Assembly (NCBI RefSeq): GCF_000281045.1
Contig: NW_008246162.1
Coordinates: forward strand, 103,611 to 150,583
Reading direction: 5' to 3'
DNA from: Saprolegnia diclina VS20
Taxonomy: Eukaryota > Oomycota > Saprolegniomycetes > Saprolegniales > Saprolegniaceae
Length of the DNA stretch: 46,973 nt
Below are positions 1-11,371 of this stretch, piece by piece. Each line of letters opens with the position of its first letter. Positions within the stretch are counted from its first letter, which is position 1. Under the pieces are notes generated by a model. It ran no database searches, was not told the origin of the DNA, and saw only the letters and a list, made by a program, of their open reading frames with translations. The translations under genes and the position numbers were made by a program.

Positions 1-49
1 GTACTAGTATAGCCAAAGGGATATGGGTTAAAATTTAGAGCGAAGCAAG

Positions 50-856
50 CTAGAGCTGGTCCACGACGGCGTAACCAGCCGTCTTGTTGCGGCGAACGTA
101 AGCGTACATGACGAAAACGACGACCGACATGACGACTGCACTCCACACGTAGACCATATCGTCGCGGAAGATATGCGTGAGACCGAGGATGGTCGATGCA
201 ATACCGCTGGCATACGTGAGCTTCCCGACGAACCCATGCCACTCGAAGATCGTGCGGCCTTGGAACTGGAGAAACTTGAGCTTGCGGCGCCCGACTTCCA
301 TCTGCAGCAGCATGAGCGCGACCGTGATGAAGCCCATCCAGCCGTGCTTGTTGTGCGGGAAGAGCCGCTTGCCCGCCATGCCGCGGCTGATCAAGATGCC
401 CGCGAGGCCCAGAAGCGTCGTCGCAAGCACGGCGTAGTGCATGAACTTGTGGATGTTGCGCTGAATCCGCTTGTTTGGCGACCGCGCGTTGAGCCCGTCG
501 AACGGCCGGTACACGAGCATCGCCTCGGACGAAAACGCGACCCAGCCCAGCGTCATCATGAGGATGTGCACAAAGAGCAAGTTGACGCCCGTCTTGATCA
601 TGACGGCAACGCAGATGGCCAGCGCAGCCACGAGGCAGTACCATGTCACGGGCGCGATGTTGTCGCGGAGCTCGCTCCAGACAACGGACGGCGACCGCGC
701 ATAAGAGTGGGCCGCCGGCGGACCATGCTCGTCGTCGTCATCGTCGCCGGCAACGCTGCTCAGAACAGTACTGCGGTCATACGCGTCCGACTCGTCGGCT
801 TCCGAAGGCTTCCGTGCGGGCAGTTGGCCGCGCGACGTCGGAAGCTCCACGTCCAT
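50..856 (-). CDS. cytochrome b561-domain membrane protein
   Basis: Single exon of 268 aa. The start is the ATG at 856 (MDVELPTS); the frame is open 36 codons further, but those residues look like leader DNA. After an acidic N-terminus (DDDDDEH run near residue 40) come about five to six hydrophobic helices. Histidines sit where b561 proteins bind two haems: VHILMMTLGW, NIHKFMHYA, HNKHGWMGF, EWHGFVGK and LTHIF. The family passes electrons across membranes, usually from ascorbate to ferric iron or monodehydroascorbate; substrate and membrane cannot be told here. It is divergent to RPB10, with about 1.1 kb between the two starts. Confidence 0.85.
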   Translation of the reverse strand: MDVELPTSRGQLPARKPSEADESDAYDRSTVLSSVAGDDDDDEHGPPAAHSYARSPSVVWSELRDNIAPVTWYCLVAALAICVAVMIKTGVNLLFVHILMMTLGWVAFSSEAMLVYRPFDGLNARSPNKRIQRNIHKFMHYAVLATTLLGLAGILISRGMAGKRLFPHNKHGWMGFITVALMLLQMEVGRRKLKFLQFQGRTIFEWHGFVGKLTYASGIASTILGLTHIFRDDMVYVWSAVVMSVVVFVMYAYVRRNKTAGYAVVDQL

Positions 857-1982
857 CTTAGGCTGCGTGGAAAAGCGCAAATGCAGATAGAAAAGACGGA
901 TACGGGCAAGGTACCCGGTTTGCCGGATAAACGCTGCCAGCCGTTGCACAAAAGTGCCACCCAAAATAGTGTTAATGCTGACTTTATGTGTGTTTGCTGT
1001 AACTTTCCGACCGCAGGCGTGGGGCTCGCGACGACCGATACTTGAAGTCTTGCTATATTACAACTCTGGCTGTGCACCCTACACACAGTACTGTGCACTC
1101 CGTGATGAGATAGAAAAACCAGTTACATGTAATAGTGTAAGTCCACGGAAATGATAGTGTTATTGCATTTTGCGCGGGACTGCGACAATCGAATCTTGGC
1201 TGTTCAAGTGTTTTCAGGAGTCGCGCTTGTTGCCAGTAAAGGGGGCAAAGGAGGTGGATTACCACGCCTGCCATGGGTTGGCGAGGCGGGTCGAGACTTA
1301 GCAGGCCGAAGCCAAATCGAAACTGCGTCGAGGTTTGGCTGGCCTTTGCCTGCTCCTCCTAAAAACTCTATTTCTACTCTCTACCGATACGTTGAAACGC
1401 CCAAGCGACGTCGTCGCAATGACGCGTCCACACGCACAGGACAGAGTGTACCGGTTTCGATAAAGTGTAGAGTCTTGGTGGTGTGCCAAATGAAAGTAAA
1501 ACTCGGTGGCTCCACGTTCCGCTCAGATGCCCCAACGCAAGGCTAGAACGCACGGCTAACTGTTCATAGAAGTATTGGGCCTCTGGTCATTTTTGTAGCT
1601 GCGTGATGCGTGTTTGTCGTTTCACCATGGTTTTACATCGATGCACCGGCTGTGTACGTCTTGTCGATATAAGTCGCCCATGTTCGAGAGGTAGGCATCC
1701 ACAGCCTCAGCAGAAAGGCCTTAAACATCATGACATTAGGTACTCGAGCCGCATACACTAAACAATGTGCTTGATTTACGTGCCACAGAGATCCATGTTG
1801 GCATCGTTGTCTGCGAAGCAGCACGATGAGCTGTTGGCGTATTTCACATTAGGCTTCGGTTTCAGATCGCCGTCGGATGTTCTACACTGTAAATACTGTG
1901 CGTACACTATATACGGTTGACCTCTCGCCCAACCAAAATTCGAGTGGCTTGCATCAGACGCGAATTCGCTAACTCGAAGAAG
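857..1982. other. intergenic, no gene seen
   Basis: Spacer between two divergent genes. It holds a 12-bp palindrome (CACAGTACTGTG, 1084-1095) and an imperfect inverted repeat around 1299-1355. The open frames here have no family likeness and mixed codon use. Confidence 0.5.
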
Positions 1983-2253
1983 ATGATCGTCCCCGTGCGC
2001 TGCTTCACGTGCGGCAAGGTGCTCGCCAACAAGTGGGAGACGTACCTCAGCCTCCTGCGCTCCGACTACACGGAGGGCGACGCGCTCGACGAGCTCTCGC
2101 TCAAGCGCTACTGCTGCCGCCGCATGATGCTCACGCACGTCGACCTCATTGAGAAGCTCCTGCACTACAACACGGGCGGTACATACCTTCTTGCTACGAT
2201 GGTCCATCGCTCATCTCCTCTCTGTAGCCATCGAACGGGGCGCCGACGACTAA
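1983..2253 (+). CDS. RPB10: RNA polymerases I, II and III subunit RPABC5 (RPB10)
   Basis: Two exons, 1983-2178 and 2228-2253, with a 49-nt GT..TAG intron, giving 73 aa (yeast and human proteins are about 67-70). The start is fixed by the invariant N-terminus [13 protein letters not shown]. The zinc ligands are all present: Cys7 and Cys10 in CFTCGK, and the Cys pair in [17 protein letters not shown] and HVDLIEKLL are also family hallmarks. RPB10 is a structural zinc subunit shared by the three nuclear RNA polymerases and nucleates the RPB3/RPB11 platform. Only the last seven or so residues depend on the intron call. It ends 69 bp from the convergent ORC3 gene. Confidence 0.93.
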
Positions 2254-2322
2254 GTTCTTGGCCAACGCACTCGACGACGACCCGAATTTGCATAATATTA
2301 ATCCCAACCCATCCATGCATGC

Positions 2323-4939
2323 CTAGATGAACACGAGCTTCTCGACGTAGTCTTCGCTCTTGCCATACTTGCGCACGAAGCCGAGGTACCGCAGCGTCGA
2401 GAGCGCGCGCAGGAAGCGAACCTGGACTACCTTGGCGTCAACGGCCGCCTTGGCCTGCAGCGCAGCGTTGAAAGCCTCGAGCCACTCGGCCACGTTGATG
2501 AGCATGCCGGCCGTGTCGACGTAAAACGTGTACGCAACGTGCATGTCGTGACACCACGCCTGGGGCATCGCTTTGTTGGCGCGCCGTTTGCCCCCTGCGT
2601 CGGTGAGGTCTTTGGCGATAGCCGCCTTGGGGTTGCTCAGTGCGGCTTGGATGGCTTCGAAGTGCGAGGCCTCAAACATGGCCTCGAGGCCCTTGACATC
2701 GTCGTAGTAGAAGAGGCGGCCGAGGGCGCACGCTGCGGGCAGCGGCGGTGAAAGAAACCCGACCATGTCCACGACAAGAAGGGACACAATGTCGTTGCGC
2801 ACTTGGGGCAGCATGCGCAAATTCTCTTCGTCGTTCATCTCTTCTTGCATAAAGGTCAGGATCTGCTTGACTTCGTCGACGCGGGTCACGACCTCTTGGA
2901 GCGTGTTGATCTCGTTCTCGACCAAGTCCATGGCGTACGTCGCCAAGCACGTGCTCCACTCATGCACCACGGTCCGCAGAAGCTTGACGCCCGCTACCGC
3001 CCATGTCAGAGTCCCTGCGCTCAAGTTTGGGCATCAAGTATACTACTACCTTGGAGGAGAAAAGCTTCAATGGCTCGGAGCGCCTTGGACTGGGCCAAGG
3101 TGCCATCGAGCGCGCGCGCGAGCATCTGCACTTCGTGGTCGCGGTGCTTGATCACGACCTTGTGCGTGAGCTCGAGGCAGCTCCAGATCGCTTGCCACAC
3201 GCGCTTCCACGACTGCACGCGCAGCAAGCGCTCAATGACAAACTCTTGGGCCTCGAAGCGATCCTCGATACCCGGCGTCATGGCGGCGAGGTCGACGTCG
3301 TTCATGTAGGCGGCGACAGACATTGGCAGCGTCGTGCGCGATGCAAAGGCGACCCACGGGTGGTTGTACTCGTGCGTTTTGCGCAGCGGTAGGACGCAGA
3401 GCAGCGCCTCGGCGCCCGCCGCGTTCAGATGCCGGTACAAGAGACACCGAAGGCTCTGTAGAAAGACGGCGATCGAGTGCGTCTTGGTGTACCCAATGTA
3501 GAGCCACGTGAGGACGGCGCCAGAGCACACGATGGGGCACTCGCCCGCAATCAGAAGCGTCTGGATGATGTCGTGAAAGCACTTGAGAGAGTCTTCGAGC
3601 ACGAACGGTTTGAGCACGAGGCACGTCGCGATGCGCAGCGGCATGCACCGGTAGCACGGCGACGCGAGCGACGTGAGGCCAAGGACACAGCCGAGCCGGA
3701 GCGCCGACCCGTGGTCCTTCCACATGTGCAGAAAGTCCGCAAAGACGTCTTCGGGCACGCTCTCGTACTGGTCGAGGACGAGGAGGATCGTGGGCGTCAA
3801 ATTGCTCAGCAGCGCACCCGAGGCCAAAGGGCCCTAGACGACACGAGACATCAGATACAGCGTGCGCATCGCTGGCGCGTACCATGAGCGACGTCTCTTT
3901 GGTGAGCGCGAGGAAATGCTGGCGCAAGAGGTAGCGCTTGCCGTCCACGTGCGCGCCTGCGAGCTCCGTTTCGAGACGCGTCATGTACTTGAGCAGCAGC
4001 TCTTGGTGCAGTTGAAGCAGCAGGCGCTCAGTGAATGTATCGGGGCCGACCTACAGACAGACTACGTCAGCGAGGTGGACAACGACGAAGGTCTTGTACA
4101 GAGCGCTTGAGCGATGCGAGCCGATCGCTCGAGTCCTCCACCAGGCTGTCAAAGACGCTCTGTACGACGTGGAATGGCTGGTTCCGACAGTCATCGAGAC
4201 GCTGCTCCATCTGCGACCGGAGCTCGAGCACGAGCATGTCCGCTTGGATGCTCACGTCGTCTGCGAGCTGCATGATGGGCGTCACGGCCCGAGAAAGCTG
4301 CTCGAGGATGCCTATGGCAGTGCTCAGCGCCGTACATAGAGTGTAGTCGGTCGCACCTGCCACCGTGTCCCACTTGATCACGGGAAGGTCCGACTCGGGC
4401 TTGTAGTCCTCCGTGCGCGCACTGCGTCGCGTGGCTGTCTGTTGCGTCGTGCGCCGCATCTCGCTCTGAAGCCACTGGCCCTCGCGCTCGCGCTGGTGGA
4501 TCTCGTGAAAGATTGACGTCGCTACGAACTCGAGCAGCATCCGCCCGTTAGCATACTTGCGCTGGACCGAGACGACGAACGGGAACCGCCGCTTGAGGTG
4601 CCGGATGAGCGGGTCTGTCCACACCGCGCTGGACGCGGCGCTCGCGTCCGTCCCAGCAACGATCGCGGCAACAGGAAAGGGCTGTAGCGGCACGAGGTGG
4701 TCTTGCTCAAAGTCGAGCTTTGGGTTGGCGGCCGACCGCGCGACAAAGTAGTCGAGAACCTGCAGGTAGCACGCATGGTTGGCCTTCTGCAGCACCGAGT
4801 TGACGGCTGTCTGGACCTTCTCGTACGTAAACTCAAAGGCGGCGCCGCTAAGATCTGCGTCCAGCTTTTGTCGCTTGCGCGCCGATGGCTCGGCCGCGTG
4901 CCACGCGATGCCTGTGCTCAGGTCCACGTGCTCGGCCAT
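2323..4939 (-). CDS. ORC3: origin recognition complex subunit 3
   Basis: Four exons on the minus strand: 4100-4939, 3883-4050, 3050-3833 and 2323-2993. Introns are 49, 49 and 56 nt, all ending TAG, and the product is 820 aa (human ORC3 is 711). The middle matches the degenerate AAA+ region ([18 protein letters not shown], then [19 protein letters not shown]). The C-terminus matches the ORC3 winged-helix end: [18 protein letters not shown] followed by [21 protein letters not shown]3 pairs with ORC2 in the hexamer that loads MCM2-7 at origins. The start ([10 protein letters not shown]) is the most likely ATG, but the frame is open another 47 codons upstream. A basic patch (ARKRQK) near residue 18 could be a nuclear signal. 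Confidence 0.92.
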
Positions 4940-5817
4940 CGTTTTGGCTCGCGGTTTGCCGTAACCGGTTGCAGCCGAACCGCATGGATAACTTGAGCTG
5001 CTGGATTCTATACACTTGGTATTTGTATCGATCGGCGAACAAGGTTGTGTGGTGCAGCGAAATTCGCTTACAAAGTACATTCCGACGCGACCGCAAAAAA
5101 GTGGTCGCGCAACGCATTTCTACTCGCATGATCTGGAAACGTCATGCGCAAGGAGCGCGATGAGCGGCCTCTCACTTGCCGCAACGGCAAGTGGCGCCAG
5201 ACGTGGTTCTAATTTGGAGATCGGCTGTAGCCAAACGTACTGTTTGTATGGAAGCTCCGCGATGTCGCTTGGTGACGCCGGTGCCACGCCCTCGCAGCTC
5301 GTGACTGGCGGCTGCGTTGGCTTCTTCTCCAGTTCTCAGCATCTCGTGCTGCAGTTGAGCAGTTATAGAGTTGCCACGTCAAAGATCTGATCCAGTCGTT
5401 GCGGGCTGATTTTACCGTCGAAATTCCAACCAAACAAACGTTGCAACGAAGCGCTCGATTGAATCTGACGCGATGCGACCCTTTCGCAACGTGCAGTGAG
5501 TGTCTCTTGAAGTACGATGCGATATAGACGCTTCAGGGACGGTAATGAAGACGCTGTAAATTTGGCGCCCAGCGTCCGCGAATCTTCATGTCCGGTCCAT
5601 CTCCGTCGTGGTTTTGGCCAGCCCATCGACGTGGGTGCGTCATGCGTCCTAGTGGTCCATCTCGGCCAATCCGAATTTGCTTTTCACACAGGCCGCACGC
5701 CGATTGGAGGTCCAAAAGTCGTTACTCACACGCTTCCGGCTGCGGCGCCAGAGGACCCATGGCGACCTTGAAGCTCTCAGTTTGCATCTTGAGTCGCATA
5801 GCACACATACCTTCACG
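4940..5817. other. intergenic between ORC3 and a small divergent gene
   Basis: No convincing gene. A CCAAT box (5666-5670) lies about 150 bp before the ATG of the small plus-strand gene. The short frames here have no recognisable product. Confidence 0.5.
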
Positions 5818-6066
5818 ATGGCCATGGACGGACTCCGCAAGAGCGCGTCGTCGCGCAACCTGAGCCAGCTCGCGCAGCAGCTGCGAGGACTTGAGCCCAC
5901 GACGCCAGCCAAGCCTCAAGTGCAGCGACCGCCGCGCCACACCAATGTGCCTACGTACCTGCAATGCACCAAACCGCTCGGCCCGCTTCCGGTGAAGCCA
6001 TTGACCCTTGGTGACTGCAGCCGAGAGATCGCGCATTTGACACACTCGCTCCGCGTCCGCGCATGA
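5818..6066 (+). CDS. small hypothetical protein, 82 aa
   Basis: Begins MAMDGLRKSASSRNLSQL and is followed by a Pro/Gln-rich middle. Third codon positions are strongly GC-rich, as in neighbouring genes, which supports coding. The frame is open 47 codons upstream of this ATG, but that part lacks the same bias. I do not recognise a family. The RKSASSRNLS stretch looks like a phosphorylatable basic-serine motif (inference). The next gene starts 109 bp downstream on the same strand. Confidence 0.5.
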   Translation: MAMDGLRKSASSRNLSQLAQQLRGLEPTTPAKPQVQRPPRHTNVPTYLQCTKPLGPLPVKPLTLGDCSREIAHLTHSLRVRA

Positions 6067-6174
6067 GAGCGCTATGCTCGCTTGTACCCTAGATTAAATA
6101 ACACGCCCTATTTTATTTTATACTTTCCATCTTATCCGGATCCGCATCTCAAGCACAAAACTCGCCGAGCAAGC

Positions 6175-7694
6175 ATGGTGCCAAGCGCCGCTGCGATCCG
6201 AGCGTGGGTCTTCCTCGCCGGTAGGGCATGCGTACCCGGCACTACCGCGCTCAAGAGCTTATACGTATAGGTGGCCTCGTTGCCTTGTACCTGCTAGGTC
6301 CATTGCTGCAGGCTGTCTTTATGCGTATCGTGGTCGTCGCCGTCTGCATCTTGCTCCTCGCTGCCGTTCTCAACCCGACGGATCTCTCGTTTGCGCATTG
6401 GGCAGCAACGCAGGTCAACCAAGGCCGTGTCGTGCCAAGCTCGTGGTTCAAGTCGATCGTCGAAAGCGTTCTACCGGGTCCCGACGAAGCGACATGGCGA
6501 TGGACCCGATACAATCTCGTCTTTCTGAGTCTCGTGCACGTGGCGGCCATCGAGCGGGACGCCATCGGTGTCTTTGGCCTTTGGTTCTGGGCCGACTCGA
6601 GCTACGTTCTTGCCTCGCTCTGTCGGACGTACCGCCCATGGGCAGCCGCACTCACGAATGGCGGCCAAGCTTCGGGCACGCAAGCCCACTCGAGCGCGGC
6701 CGTCGCACCGGCCTCCGAGCACGAATGCCGCTCGCTCGCTGTGGAGAAACGAAAGAGTGGGCAGTTTGCCCAAGCGTACGAGAAGTACATGGAAGCCGCC
6801 GACCTCAGCATCAACCCGCTGGACCAAGCGCTGTACCGACTCGAGGCTGCGCGGTGCCTCACCAAGACGCTCAGTTTGGCCAAATCCAAGTCAATTTCAG
6901 GCACGTGCATCAAAATCGAGCGACTCTACCGTGACAGCTGCAATGTACGGCGCGCCAACCTCGTCATTTGTCTAATGTGCGCGACTTAGAGTCTCGTGGG
7001 GCATGGCGAATTCCATGTCGCGGGCGTCGCCTTGATTGAACTCGCGGCGCTCTTGACCGAGTGGACGGTGCCGCTCAGCGCTTCGTCCGATACTGAGACA
7101 ACCGAGACGCTGGAGCACATCTCGAAGGCCTACTTGGAAGCTGCCCTCGTCTTGGAGGCCGCCGACACTGTCGTCGATCGGCGACTTGCCTTCCAGAGCA
7201 GTCTCGCTGCTGGCAACCTCTTTGCAGATGCAGCCATGAGCAACGACACCGCACGCGACATGTGGCTCGCCGCCGCGGAGGCCCAGTTCCGGTCCGTGGG
7301 TCTGGCGCATATCGAGATCAACGTGTCGTGGGCGAAGGACGCATTCGCCTGCGCTGTCTTTACCTTGCTCGGGCGCGCTGATGTGCCTGGCGCCCAAGCT
7401 GCGTACATTGCGTTTGACGAGCTGTGCATGGCGCATCTCACGCCGGTCGACCACCTCCTCCTCTCGGTCTTTGCCGCGTACGACAAGTGGCAAGTGGACA
7501 TGCTGCACGCTGGCGTCGCTGCGTATGCGACGTCGGCCGATCGGTTGCTTGGGTGGCAGGTAACGAGAACATTGTTGATGTTCCACGTCAACAGCCCACG
7601 CTCCGATCTTATTCGTGACGGCTTCTTCTTGTAGGAACGCGCATTGTCCCAAGTCACGACGCTTCTTTCGGCGCCGACGACAGACCTTCGCTGA
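6175..7694 (+). CDS. membrane-anchored SNAP/TPR-like protein
   Basis: Four exons: 6175-6220, 6271-6944, 6990-7559 and 7635-7694, with introns of 50, 45 and 75 nt, all ending TAG. The product is 449 aa. Residues 12-50 hold one or two hydrophobic helices, and residues 96-114 are moderately hydrophobic. From about residue 167 the protein is helical-repeat like. Its last 150 residues follow the C-terminal half of alpha-SNAP: a WAKDAFACAVFTLLGRADV block, YIAFDELC, then a helix pair ending RLLGWQERALSQVTTLL. Soluble NSF attachment proteins bind SNARE bundles and recruit NSF. A membrane anchor is not part of the standard family, so the role here is open. The start exon rests on splicing that joins LAG to GLVALYLLG. 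Confidence 0.7.
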
Positions 7695-8158
7695 CCGTAC
7701 CTGTCTGTGCAAGTAAAATTTCGCCATACACCTGGAATCCACACTCTTTTACGGATCCGTTGTTGTCGTAACCAAGCTTGTCGAATGGTGTTTCTCACCG
7801 AGAAGAGGTCGTGCCAAGCAGAGACGGATATTTGTTGAGGAAGGTTCGAACGGCCAAAACACACAGCAGGCGAGACTAGTACGCACAGGAGAGCTCTTCG
7901 TTCTTGGCTGTTCTATTGTGCAAGGACGACGCCGGAAGTCCGAACTTTCTCGTGGCGTCGCGAGCCTTCATGACGTGGAGCGACGATAGGCCGTCGCGAG
8001 CTGACTTCAACGTGTGACGCTACGACGCGCACAGCCATTTTTCAAACTTTGTCGACGCGATCGGGATATCGTATACAGAACGCAAGTCTTTTTTCGTGGC
8101 AAATAGAATCCGCGACTGTTTCGGATTGTAGGTATTTCCGAATTTGCGACGCAACACG
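7695..8158. other. intergenic, no gene seen
   Basis: Tandem spacer between two plus-strand genes. It holds only short frames of mixed codon use. Confidence 0.5.
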
Positions 8159-8530
8159 ATGGCTGTGATCCTGGCCGCGCTACGCCCGCCGACGACGCCC
8201 GTACGCCGCCACGCCCGCCGGCGTCAGTGCCACAACTGCCTTCAGATGTTCGTCGAGTACAGCGAGTGTGAGCCCAGCGGCGCGTACACCCGCCTGACGC
8301 TGCTCGACGACGACACGCCGGTCTACTGCTCGAGCGACTGCCGCGCCACAGCGGCAATCCTGCACATCCAAAACACGTGGGCGCATGCACATTGCGCCGG
8401 GCCTGACTATGGCCTCGCTCGCCACGTCAACAGCCGTCTTGCCGCCAAGCCTGATGGCGGCTCGAGCCCGCGCGCGATCCCGTTCCGGCGCTGGTCCTCG
8501 GACGCCCGCGACCCCGACTCGCTTCTCTGA
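8159..8530 (+). CDS. small zinc-binding protein (CxxC...CxxxC)
   Basis: Single exon of 123 aa from the ATG at 8159. An Arg-rich N-terminus (PVRRHARRRQ) leads to CHNCLQMFVEYSECEPSG and, about 30 residues later, YCSSDCR. Four cysteines spaced CxxC and CxxxC suggest one zinc site of treble-clef or ribbon type. The C-terminal 50 residues are Ser/Arg/Asp-rich and probably unstructured. Codon bias agrees with true genes nearby. No named family is recognised; it resembles small cysteine-pair regulators of the kind often lineage-specific in oomycetes (inference). Confidence 0.65.
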   Translation: MAVILAALRPPTTPVRRHARRRQCHNCLQMFVEYSECEPSGAYTRLTLLDDDTPVYCSSDCRATAAILHIQNTWAHAHCAGPDYGLARHVNSRLAAKPDGGSSPRAIPFRRWSSDARDPDSLL

Positions 8531-9319
8531 TGCACCGTCGCCTACTTATCTATGATCGTACCATTATTATTTCCCAACCAACACGGTCGGCCGGCGCACG
8601 TTCTTCTTGGATGTTGCACGGCGCAATCTCCGAAGAAGCGGGAACCAGGTCGCCCGACGAATCTACTTCTGATCAACTTCAACTCGGTCGCAGACGTGGT
8701 GTTCGAGGTGACACAGAATCACGCCGGCCACCGCATGTCTTTGGCGCCGCCGCCACGGGAGCGTACGACGATATGCCCGACTTTGACGTGGCTTGCACTC
8801 TGGCTCGTACACTAGTGTAAGGCAGTGGATCTGCCACAGAAGACAGAATATTGTTGATTTGACACCCTCTCGTTCTCTACATGCCTCCAATCGAGGAAAA
8901 TGCAGGAATGGTTCCCTTCGTTCTCTGTAGCGGCAACTGCGTGAATTTGGTGCCAAGAGAAAAGCCACCCAAAAACCCGAAAAACGCGCCGTGCTGTGCG
9001 TTTTTCTACGCCGTCGCGGTGCGACCGTTTATACTGCGGCGCTCGCGGTGTGGACCCTGCAGCCTTGAAGACAACGGACGCGGCTTCTTCAACGCGAACA
9101 TGGACGCGCTGTATGGTGCCCAGCGCACGCGGCTACAGAAAAAGCGCACAAATGCAATTTCGGCGGCTCTCACAACTGTCAACCTGTAGGCAGCTCCAGG
9201 AACTGAGTGCTCTCCGCCGCCCACAGCGACAATAACCGCCTCGTAACGAGAGCCCATCGCTGCCACTCGTCTTGGCGGAGGCTACGCCGACCGTCCGATC
9301 CCTTGGATTGCGCTATGCG
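8531..9319. other. intergenic, no gene seen
   Basis: Several overlapping short frames on both strands, none with family likeness or steady codon bias. Confidence 0.45.
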
Positions 9320-9541
9320 ATGCATTACTTTCGTGCACGCGAACCTTCCTTGTACGGTACGAGCAGTCGGCTCGCGACGCCACCAAAGCCGGAGAAGAGC
9401 GTCAAGCGCGTCGAGAAATCGAAGGCTGTCACCCCCAGCACCACGGCAGGCTGCCTGATCTGCGAGCTGGCTTTCAACGACGGCCGCACGCAGCGGTCGC
9501 GGAGAAGGGTCCTGGTTCAAGGGAGACATATTAGAAAATAG
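9320..9541 (+). CDS. possible small protein or exon, unresolved
   Basis: Frame open from about 9236 to 9541, with its first ATG at 9320 (73 aa, MHYFRAREPS). The stretch from 9370 to 9500 is GC-rich in third positions and contains KPEKSVKRVEKSKAV and CLICELAF (a CxxC pair). A minus-strand frame over the same bases is also open, so coding is uncertain. It may be the last exon of an unmodelled gene. Confidence 0.25.
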   Translation: MHYFRAREPSLYGTSSRLATPPKPEKSVKRVEKSKAVTPSTTAGCLICELAFNDGRTQRSRRRVLVQGRHIRK

Positions 9542-9590
9542 CACATATATTGAGATATTACCGGGAGATTCACGAGCCATACCGGCTGTG

Positions 9591-9595
9591 ATTGG
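9591..9595 (-). promoter_or_regulatory. CCAAT box before RBBP5
   Basis: ATTGG on the plus strand, 69 bp before the RBBP5 ATG. NF-Y-type CCAAT boxes occur before several starts in this window. Confidence 0.4.
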
Positions 9596-9663
9596 TGGAC
9601 GCTCTGGACATCCGGATACAGGACCACTTGTATGGATCGAGGTGCGAGGGCCACCACATTGGG

Positions 9664-11246
9664 ATGAATGTCGAGTTGGTCAAGGCGGTCTGCCGCCCTT
9701 GCCGCGGGGCGGACAGCTTGGGCATCTGCGGCGGCCGATGGAGCGAGATCGATGGCGCCGAGAAGGCCACGTGCCTGAGCTTCAACGCCTGGGGCACGTT
9801 GCTCAGCGTCGGCGAGAAGGACGGCCTCGTCTCGCTCTGGGACTACTCGACGATCCAAACCATCATTCGCGAGCTCAACCCGCGCCTCTACGCGGGGCTG
9901 CCCGACTTCAAGCAAGCCACTGTCTGTGCCTGGTCGGCCAACGGCCGAACGCTCGCTGTCGCCTGCGAACACAAGGCGTCCGGTAAGCGGAGCACGCTTC
10001 TCGTTTGGAATGTCGAAAGCTCCGCGCTCGTCGCTGCCGTCGCCCTCGAGTCCATGATCACGCACATCTCGTTCCCACCAAGGTCCGTGTCGCTAGCGCC
10101 CTCAAGCCTGCAAGACAACACCCACACGCTGCTCCTGAGCTGCTTCAACGGCGATGTACTCGAACTTCTCATATCGCCGCGCACCGCAGGCGACGAAGCG
10201 ATTCCGTCCCCGTTGCAGCTGGTACCGTTCCGACAAGACGCAGCGAGCCCACTAGAGACGCCTGCAGTCCAGTTGCGCGTGCGTCATGTAGACGTGACGG
10301 GTATGGTCGACGCGATTTGCGGCGAGTCGTCGGCGACGCCGTCTGTGCGCAACCAGATACCGATCGTCCTTGCCAAGTATGGGCCCGAGCACATCTACTG
10401 CCTCACGATGCGAGGCCTCCTCGCCAAGATCGACCCCATCTCGCTCCAGCTCGTCCACGGTGTACCGCTGCCCCAGGTGCAGCACGTCGACTTGTTTGTC
10501 GACGCAGAGACCGTGCTCGTGCCAAGCCTAAAGGGCATCCACGAGTTTGCCGCAGAGTCGCTCGAGGAAGTGTACTTGTACAACGCTGGCGCGGCCGTCA
10601 AGTCGCCGTGGATCATGTGCACCAAGTCCCACGACGGCCAGTTCGTCCTCGGGTTGCCGCTGCCCCGGGGCATCCTCGTCGGCGAAAAAGGCATGTACCT
10701 CTGGAAGCGCCACACGTCGTCGCAAATGTGGCACGAGACGCGCTTTGGGATGAACATGACGGCGATCGCGTGGCATCCGGAGAAGGAGTCGCTGACTGTC
10801 ATCTCGGCCGCGGGCACCGTCAATACGCTCGAGATCGAGTACAAGTCGCCGTGGCCGGTGCGTCATTACCACCAGTGTACCTCTAAAACTCACGTCGACC
10901 TTCTGCCGGTTAGGGCGCCATGTACCCCCCGGGGTTCACGCTCATCACCGACAATGTCATCTACGACGAGCCCGAAGACGAGTTTGACACCAACATCCAG
11001 CTCTGCACGCTCGCGCACTGCGATGCGTCCGAGGTCGTCGACGTCATGAGTGTCGACGCGCCGCAGACGACGGCGTCGTTCCCGGACGACCTCAAGTACG
11101 TACCGGCATCGCCGCTGGCAACGGGCGAGGCACACAACATCGACGACGACAGCCAGCGGGACGTCGGCAGTGTCTTTCGACCAATGAAGCGGGAAAACAC
11201 GTCGCCGCCCAAAGCTCCGTCCAAGAAGTCCCGGAAAAGCTCCTAG
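9664..11246 (+). CDS. RBBP5: RBBP5/Swd1, WD40 subunit of Set1/COMPASS
   Basis: Two exons, 9664-10857 and 10914-11246, with a 56-nt intron, giving 508 aa. The start is set by MNVELV, which aligns with MNLELL of human RBBP5. Signature blocks in order are ATCLSFNAWGTLLSVGEKDG in blade 1, a late-blade block SPWIMCTKSHDGQFVLG, then GEKGMYLWKR and TAIAWHPEKESL. After the propeller come PPGFTLITDNVIYDEPEDEF and VVDVMSVDAPQT. These correspond to the acidic activation and ASH2L-binding segments (human EYEERESEFDIED and EEVDVTSVDP). A basic KKSRKSS ends the protein. The family is a core subunit for histone H3 Lys4 methylation. The first half of the propeller is more divergent than in animals. Confidence 0.9.
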
Positions 11247-11371
11247 TACACGATCGTATCGTCGAGCGGTTTCCGCCGCGTCGTCTTCATGCGTGCACAT
11301 GCTCCGTCATGACCACCATACAACCATCACTAATCTCTTTAATCAACATGTCTTTTTTCTTAGTCGGCAGC

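Noticed and set aside
173-1045. 290-codon plus-strand frame
   Set aside because: Antisense of the cytochrome b561 gene.
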